From Candidatus Leptofilum proximum (lineage in GTDB: Bacteria; Chloroflexota; Anaerolineae; Promineifilales; Promineifilaceae): 64,000 nt of DNA. Where the stretch lies: assembly GCA_016710325.1 (NCBI GenBank), contig JADJXK010000002.1:5270001-5334000 (forward strand). The letters are read 5' to 3'. Below, one piece after another: positions 59,539-64,000 of the stretch (its first letter is position 1; each line of letters starts with the position of its first letter). The position numbers were made by a program, and so were the translations under genes. The notes under the pieces were generated by a model. It was not told the DNA's origin and made no database searches. It saw only the letters and a program-made list of their open reading frames with translations.

Positions 59539-62339
59539 ACCTGCTCAACCGTTCTCCTGCTGCTAATCATGCCGTGGTGCGGGAGCGTTTTGACGCCTAT
59601 CGCGATGGTGCGCTGCCTGCGGCGGAAACGGCCGCTTACGACGCTCACCTGCGCACCTGTGCCGCTTGCCGCCAGTGGGTGGCCCAACAGAACGGCCTCA
59701 TCGCTGACCTGCGCGCCGCCATGCCGCCGCCACACCAGCTTAAACCAGCGGGAGCAGCCCAAATTCAGCAAGCCATGTACAAACAAATCAAGAGGTCTAT
59801 TTTTATGCAAAACGTAAAGCTTTCCCTCAGAACCATTGCCGCCGTGGCGGTTGTGGTGGTTGTGGCTGGCCTGGCGCTGTGGTGGCAGTTTGGCCGCGGC
59901 GACCAGACCGCCAGTTCCCCAGAAACGGCCGAAACCGAAACCACCCCAGCTGTGGACCAACCTGTGACCGAAGCCAGTGCCGCCGTCACCCTGACCTTTG
60001 CCGCCCCGGCCACGCAGCGTACCCGCTATGAACTGGTCGCTGCCCTGTTTAACGGCCTTAACCCGGACGTGACAGTGCAGGTGGTGAGCCTTGCGCCGGG
60101 CAGCGATCCGGCGACGCAGGCGGATACGGCCGTACTGCACGGCGATCTTGCCCACATCCCCGCCAATCCATCCAGCTTCGTCGACCTCAGCGACCGGCTG
60201 CAAAGCGGCACCGACATCAACATACAGGATTATTTTGCCGGGGCCTTGCAGGGCTGCCAGGTGGGCAGTGTTGCCTATGGCCTGCCGCTCAGCTTTGCCC
60301 CCTCTTACATCTACTTTGACGAGACCGTTTTGGCCCAGGCGGGTGTAACCGTGCCCGCCGCTGAGTGGACCTGGCCCGACCTGGTACAAACCATCATCAC
60401 CCTCAGCACAGGGGATGGAACGCGCTACGGCTTTGGTAACGTGGCTGGTTTGCTGCGGCTGCTCCAGCCGCTCATGGCGGCCAACCTGGACGCTAACGGC
60501 AGCCTCAACACCGCCGCCGTGGAGCCGTACCTCCAGGATGTAGCCAGCCTGGTGGCTGCTGGGCACGTCGCGGACGTTGATGCGGCCGAACTGGAGACGA
60601 TGATTGTGGACGGCCGTATCGGTCTCTGGCTGGACAATCCCACCGCGCTCAGCCCACGTGTGGCGGAGATTGGCACGGCGTTAGGCCGCCTGCCCGTGCC
60701 CGCGCTGGGCGACCTTACCGCCACCAATCCGGCCGAAGCCACCTGCCTCACCATCAGCCGGGGCAGCAGCCAGCCAGAAGCCGCCTGGCGCTGGCTGACG
60801 TACCTGGCCTACAACCCGCCGGAACTGCCCGCGGGCAGCGTACCGGCCAACCGCCTGGTTTCGGCCGGATTTGATGATCGCAGCCTGCCAAGCGATCCGG
60901 TCAGCGTGCTGGCCATCAGCCGCGCCTGGTTTAGCAGCCAGCGCCACCAGGTCAACGCCCTGATCCCGGCGCTGCACCAGCACGTGGTGGCTGGCGTGCC
61001 CCTGGCCGACGCATTGGCCCAGGTCAGTTCAGGCGACGAAGCGGCCCCTACCGCTGAGACCGAAGCCACGGCACCGGTCATCGCGGCGCCACCGCCAGAC
61101 GCAGGCCCGGTAAACATTCGTTTTTATGGCGATCAGTTTCGCCTGGCCGAAGCTGTGAATGCTTTCCACCAGGTCCAGTCTGATGTTCTCGTGAGCGTTT
61201 CTTTTAATGCCCGGTTGGGTCCTGGCAGCACAGTTACCCTGGAGGATATTACCGAGCAGTTTGACTGCCTTTCCTGGCCAGGTATTGGTCTGGGCCCCAC
61301 CAACTTGGTGGACGCCGTGTGGGATCTGTCTGAGTTGGTTGCGCCAGAGACGCTGGCGGATTACCCGCCAGAGGCACTGACCATGCTCCAGGCGGACGGC
61401 ACACTGCTGGGACTGCCGCTGGAGATTAACCCGGTAGTTGTACGCTATAATGAAAACCGCTTTAGCGAAAATGGCCTCCCCGTGCCCACGGCCGATTGGA
61501 CCCTCAACGACCTGCTGACGACAGCGGCCCAGCTGGGCCAGACAGCCGATCCACAGCGCTATGGCTTTGTTTCAACCACCTTCGGGACGTTTTCTGGTCC
61601 GGAAATTGTGGAAATGGTGCTGTTGGAGCAGGGGATGTCACCCTGGGACCTGGCAGCGGGCACAATAAATCTGACCGATCCGGCGGTAACGGCCGTCGTC
61701 GGCCAGTACGTCACCTGGATGCAGCAAAACGCCCTCTACACCTCTGCGCCGGGTGAGGCGTTTGATGAACGGGAGGCGCTGGTGCAAAACGGCCGTGCTG
61801 CTCTGTGGGCCACGTTCAGCGACGATCGGCCGTTTTCTATCGGCATCCCGGAACCATATGCCGCGCTGCCGCTGCCGCAGCTCAACAGCCAGGTGCTGCA
61901 GCCTCCCTGGCAGACGGTGCTGTTCATCTCCAGCCAGGTTGAGGACCCCACACCCTGCTTGCAGTGGCTTGAGTTCCTCACTACACGCGCCGATGTGATG
62001 ACGGCTGTGCCCGCCCGCCAATCTGTGGCCAACAGCCGTGCCTGGCAAAATGAGGTGGGTCCGGCCAATGCGACTGTGCTGCGCGAATCCCTGGCCCGCC
62101 ACCTGGCCGCCTCTCGGCCAGACGCGGATTCAAGCGTGTTTGGCCAGAAGTACCCGCTTTACATCTGGCTGCAAGAAGCGGCCGTAGGGGCCGCCGCCGG
62201 GGGGGATCTAAACGCTCTCCTGGCCGAAGCCCAGGCCCACGGCGAGCAGTACCTGGCCTGCCTGGCGCAAAGCGGCGATGCAACAGCCGCGATTCCCACC
62301 TGCGCCGCCCAGGCCGACCCGGAGTTCGAAAACGAGTAG
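59535..62339 (+). CDS. Anti-sigma factor fused to two tandem solute-binding-protein domains
   Basis: The 934-residue protein begins with a zinc anti-sigma domain: RFDAYRDGALPAAETAAYDAHLRTCAAC holds the His38-x3-Cys42-x2-Cys45 motif. One membrane helix follows at about 100-118 (IAAVAVVVVVAGLALWW). Outside lie two ABC-type solute-binding folds: about 148-505 (VTLTFAAPATQRTRYELVAALFN, LPLSFAPSYIYFDETVLAQAG, TISRGSSQPEAAWRWLTYLA) and about 545-890 (VNIRFYGDQFRLAEAVNAFH, LPLEINPVVVRYNENRF, FISSQVEDPTPCLQWLEFL). The linker is acidic and Pro/Ala-rich. Sugar or another solute would signal through the helix to free the sigma factor. I know no named family with this layout. Confidence 0.88.
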   Translation: MNLLNRSPAANHAVVRERFDAYRDGALPAAETAAYDAHLRTCAACRQWVAQQNGLIADLRAAMPPPHQLKPAGAAQIQQAMYKQIKRSIFMQNVKLSLRTIAAVAVVVVVAGLALWWQFGRGDQTASSPETAETETTPAVDQPVTEASAAVTLTFAAPATQRTRYELVAALFNGLNPDVTVQVVSLAPGSDPATQADTAVLHGDLAHIPANPSSFVDLSDRLQSGTDINIQDYFAGALQGCQVGSVAYGLPLSFAPSYIYFDETVLAQAGVTVPAAEWTWPDLVQTIITLSTGDGTRYGFGNVAGLLRLLQPLMAANLDANGSLNTAAVEPYLQDVASLVAAGHVADVDAAELETMIVDGRIGLWLDNPTALSPRVAEIGTALGRLPVPALGDLTATNPAEATCLTISRGSSQPEAAWRWLTYLAYNPPELPAGSVPANRLVSAGFDDRSLPSDPVSVLAISRAWFSSQRHQVNALIPALHQHVVAGVPLADALAQVSSGDEAAPTAETEATAPVIAAPPPDAGPVNIRFYGDQFRLAEAVNAFHQVQSDVLVSVSFNARLGPGSTVTLEDITEQFDCLSWPGIGLGPTNLVDAVWDLSELVAPETLADYPPEALTMLQADGTLLGLPLEINPVVVRYNENRFSENGLPVPTADWTLNDLLTTAAQLGQTADPQRYGFVSTTFGTFSGPEIVEMVLLEQGMSPWDLAAGTINLTDPAVTAVVGQYVTWMQQNALYTSAPGEAFDEREALVQNGRAALWATFSDDRPFSIGIPEPYAALPLPQLNSQVLQPPWQTVLFISSQVEDPTPCLQWLEFLTTRADVMTAVPARQSVANSRAWQNEVGPANATVLRESLARHLAASRPDADSSVFGQKYPLYIWLQEAAVGAAAGGDLNALLAEAQAHGEQYLACLAQSGDATAAIPTCAAQADPEFENE

Positions 62340-62348
62340 GGAGAAAAC

Positions 62349-62382
62349 AAAAAGCGGGAACCAAACGGCTCCCGCTTTTTTG
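62349..62382 (+). terminator. Rho-independent terminator after the anti-sigma gene
   Basis: AAAAAGCGGGA (62349-62359) and TCCCGCTTTTT (62370-62380) form a perfect stem with a 10-base loop and a T tail; the A run makes it bidirectional, serving also the minus-strand gene ending at 62402. Confidence 0.9.
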
Positions 62383-62401
62383 ATCTCCGGGTAATGCTGC
62401 C

Positions 62402-62782
62402 TCAGCCTGCCTGGCCGCTTAGCTTTGGTTTTTGCCGCCGTTTTTCCAGCCAGCCAGACAACTTTTGCGCATAATTAACCGCAGCAATGACGAGTGCCAG
62501 CTGGCCCACCGATTTGCCCAGGCCAAGCAGTGCGATGCTGCTGGCGCCTCCTTCATCCCGGTCCGGGAAACCTTCCGGTGGGGTGAAGGTGGTGCCATCC
62601 GGCGGTTCGCCTGCGCTGAACGCCGACGGAGCGTCCCGGTCGCCTTCGCTCATGGTGCTGGAACCCAGCAGCCCGGCCTCATTGAGGGCATAGGTGCCGC
62701 CGCCAATTAAACTAATCAGCACGATAAGTCCAAATAAAACCAGCCAGAATTTCGGTTTGTTTGTTTTAGGTTGTGTTGACAT
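62402..62782 (-). CDS. Small membrane protein, partner of the cytochrome-like gene
   Basis: The 126-residue protein has a membrane helix at about 12-32 (FWLVLFGLIVLISLIGGGTYAL), an acidic/Pro-rich extracellular part (EPPDGTTFTPPEGFPDRDEG) and a second helix (ALLGLGKSVGQLALVIAAVNYAQKL) with a basic end. I do not recognise a family. I set the start at ATG 62782, with AGGAGG ahead; the longer frame to 63349 runs through the next gene. It ends an operon with the DUF4405-like gene. Confidence 0.7.
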   Translation of the reverse strand: MSTQPKTNKPKFWLVLFGLIVLISLIGGGTYALNEAGLLGSSTMSEGDRDAPSAFSAGEPPDGTTFTPPEGFPDRDEGGASSIALLGLGKSVGQLALVIAAVNYAQKLSGWLEKRRQKPKLSGQAG

Positions 62783-62796
62783 GTGATTCCTCCTGC

Positions 62797-63318
62797 CTAA
62801 GCAGCTGAGCTTGCCTGGGGCGCTGCCTCGTTTTTGCGCCGGGGCAGCCAGCCGAAGAGATATTTCCGGGTGGCGCTGATCACCCATTTCCAATGAAGCG
62901 CAATATGCAAGCCGACAAGCCAGACGGACAGCTCCGCGCTGATGGTGTGCAGTAATCGCCAGGCCATGTCGTGGCTGCCCTGCAGCCCCAGCAGCGGCAG
63001 CACTTCTTCGGAAATCAGGATGCCGCTCAGGGTGACGATGGTGAAGTCGATGAGCAGCACCAGGTTCAGAACAAAGTTGACGCGAGACTGCCGGGCCAGC
63101 TTCGTAAAGAAGCGGCTGGTGGTGGCGTAGAGCCAGCGCCAGTGGAGCAGAATATGCAGCAAAAAGGCGCCGCCCAGGGAGATGCCCAGCCATTCGTGAA
63201 GGATCATGCCGGTGAAGTGCGGCTGCAGGGTGATGAGAAAGCCGATGGCAATGGCCAGATCGACAAACAGGTTTCGCGCCGTTTCGCTGAGTTTTTGACG
63301 GGTTGCTAGAGTTGTCAT
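62797..63318 (-). CDS. DUF4405-type membrane cytochrome
   Basis: The 173-residue protein has four membrane helices with paired histidines suited to two b-hemes: His41 and His55/His59 (MILHEWLGISLGGAFLLHILLHWRW), His124 and His138/His142 (LLHTISAELSVWLVGLHIALHWKW). This is the DUF4405 pattern, known as flavinylation-associated cytochrome because such genes accompany FMN-carrying extracytosolic proteins. It may pass electrons across the membrane. The small membrane-protein gene follows 14 bases on. Confidence 0.82.
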   Translation of the reverse strand: MTTLATRQKLSETARNLFVDLAIAIGFLITLQPHFTGMILHEWLGISLGGAFLLHILLHWRWLYATTSRFFTKLARQSRVNFVLNLVLLIDFTIVTLSGILISEEVLPLLGLQGSHDMAWRLLHTISAELSVWLVGLHIALHWKWVISATRKYLFGWLPRRKNEAAPQASSAA

Positions 63319-63557
63319 GGAAACTCCTACTGTGTTTTGTTGCTCTCACAGTTGTTTGTGTTGTTGGTTGATGAGCGGAACTATAGTCGGGGTGTGTTCA
63401 GGAGTTGTTAAGGAGCTGTTGGCAGGTGATGAAGTTTGGTTGGGTCCGTTTACCTGCGAGTTCCAGAGAAAAGATGCTACAATCTGTCACGCTGTAGTCA
63501 CGGCATGGTGACACTCTCCCCTTTATTTCAATCATCTGTGAGCCAAGGAGAACTATT

Positions 63558-64000
63558 ATGTTGATGGATGATCCCCTCGATTGGCAGGCGAGAATGGAAT
63601 CGCTGCAAACGGCCGTTGCGGAAACGGCCGACTTGATGCTTCTCGTGTTTGATTCCCACTTGCTTGATATTGCGCGCGTTTTTGGGGCACAGGACGAAAC
63701 AGACGCAGATGAGAATCCATTTGCGGTCGTTCTAAACATGTTGTCTGAAAAACCGGGAAAGTTCCTGAAGTCGGCAGCAGCAAAGCGCCCCAGCAACGTG
63801 CCGGCGGCATTTCGTAAATATAAACGGCGCGATTTTTACCAACTGGTTAAAGAAACGATTCAACTTAAGTATTGCGTGGATTTACTCCTTGCCCTCGCCA
63901 CATTTACCAGCGATGGCTTTACCTTTTTTATGGAAGGGTACTACCTTAACAAGGATTTACCCGTTTCCAAAGATGTGCCCCCGCGCACCATCATGCGCAC
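63558..64000 (+). CDS. Hypothetical protein, 3' end beyond the window
   Basis: From ATG 63558 the frame stays open for 147 codons to the window edge. AAGGAG at 63544-63549 is a good ribosome site. The protein is helical and charged (MLMDDPLDWQARMESLQTAV, then ETADLMLLVFDSHLLDIA and KYKRRDFYQLVKETIQLKY) with no signal peptide and no motif I recognise. The 239-base gap ahead of it (63319-63557) shows no other feature. Confidence 0.7.
   Translation, partial: MLMDDPLDWQARMESLQTAVAETADLMLLVFDSHLLDIARVFGAQDETDADENPFAVVLNMLSEKPGKFLKSAAAKRPSNVPAAFRKYKRRDFYQLVKETIQLKYCVDLLLALATFTSDGFTFFMEGYYLNKDLPVSKDVPPRTIMR

Larger units (their letters stand above)
489..63617. repeat. Dispersed octamer palindrome ACGGCCGT (about 100 copies)
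   Basis: Scanning by eye I count roughly one hundred copies of ACGGCCGT, mostly as AACGGCCGTT, spread over the whole window and lying mainly inside genes. With about 58% GC, one or two copies would be expected by chance. In reading frames it gives Thr-Ala-Val, Asn-Gly-Arg or Arg-Pro-type words, so frame is not fixed. Longest visible gaps are about 15480-19170 and 23980-27810. It behaves like the HIP1 octamer of cyanobacteria. Confidence 0.9.

Noticed and set aside
62783..63349. Long N-terminal extension of the small membrane protein at 62402
   Set aside because: It is the shadow of the DUF4405-type cytochrome gene; AGGAGG before ATG 62782 marks the true start.

Overview
The window looks like a chromosome segment of an uncultured bacterium of the Chloroflexota (Anaerolineae / Ardenticatenia-like). 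This is an inference. It rests on moderately high GC, a very large MalT-type LuxR regulator, LplBC-type sugar transporters, bacterial SH3 / NBR1-Ig lipoproteins, and dense use of the octamer palindrome ACGGCCGT (about one hundred copies by eye). I see no rRNA, tRNA, CRISPR array, transposase or prophage module.

Layout. Positions 1-8200 hold the tail of a flavoenzyme, a minus-strand set (P-loop kinase-like protein, DHFR-fold reductase, DUF1349 protein), a large secreted lipoprotein with a glycosidase-like end, a nitroreductase, a PD-(D/E)XK-like protein, and an AT-rich stretch with small unknown genes and one apparently broken gene. Positions 8200-23200 hold mostly plus-strand metabolic genes: thiolase, GH13 glucosidase, a large Rossmann protein, an unknown gene fused into an operon with lipB-lipA, pyruvate kinase, an AAA ATPase, a glycerophosphodiesterase and a lipid kinase. 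After these come a minus-strand lipoprotein and a metallo-hydrolase, and then a gene-poor stretch that may encode a structured RNA. Positions 23200-27000 are a minus-strand group of two penicillin-binding-like serine hydrolases, a DUF4386 membrane protein and two very small proteins.

Positions 27200-50200 are a long minus-strand locus for uptake and breakdown of uronic-acid sugars. In transcription order it carries a hybrid histidine kinase (LacI-like sensor, kinase, receiver, AraC output), two ABC permeases and a binding protein, a GH105-like unsaturated glycuronyl hydrolase, an IolB/KduI-family isomerase, KduD, a Gfo/Idh/MocA oxidoreductase, a decayed AEC transporter, UxaC, Eda, KdgK, UxaE-type epimerase, a mannonate-type SDR, a LarA-superfamily nickel racemase/epimerase, gluconokinase and a MalT-like regulator. 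No mannonate dehydratase is present. Instead the last three enzymes would make D-mannonate, epimerise it at C2 to D-gluconate, and phosphorylate it. This dehydratase-free route is the most specific metabolic hypothesis from the window. Nearly every gap in the locus holds a short-period, self-complementary repeat.

Positions 50500-56500 hold a YgjP-type metallopeptidase overlapping a three-gene two-component cluster, a second candidate RNA, and a lipoprotein with an internal duplication. Positions 56600-64000 hold an SH3/NBR1-Ig surface protein, and an ECF-like sigma factor overlapping a 934-residue protein that joins a zinc anti-sigma domain, one membrane helix and two tandem solute-binding-protein domains. 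That pair looks like a ligand-sensing sigma/anti-sigma switch of unusual architecture. A DUF4405-type cytochrome, a small membrane partner and the start of an unknown gene close the window.
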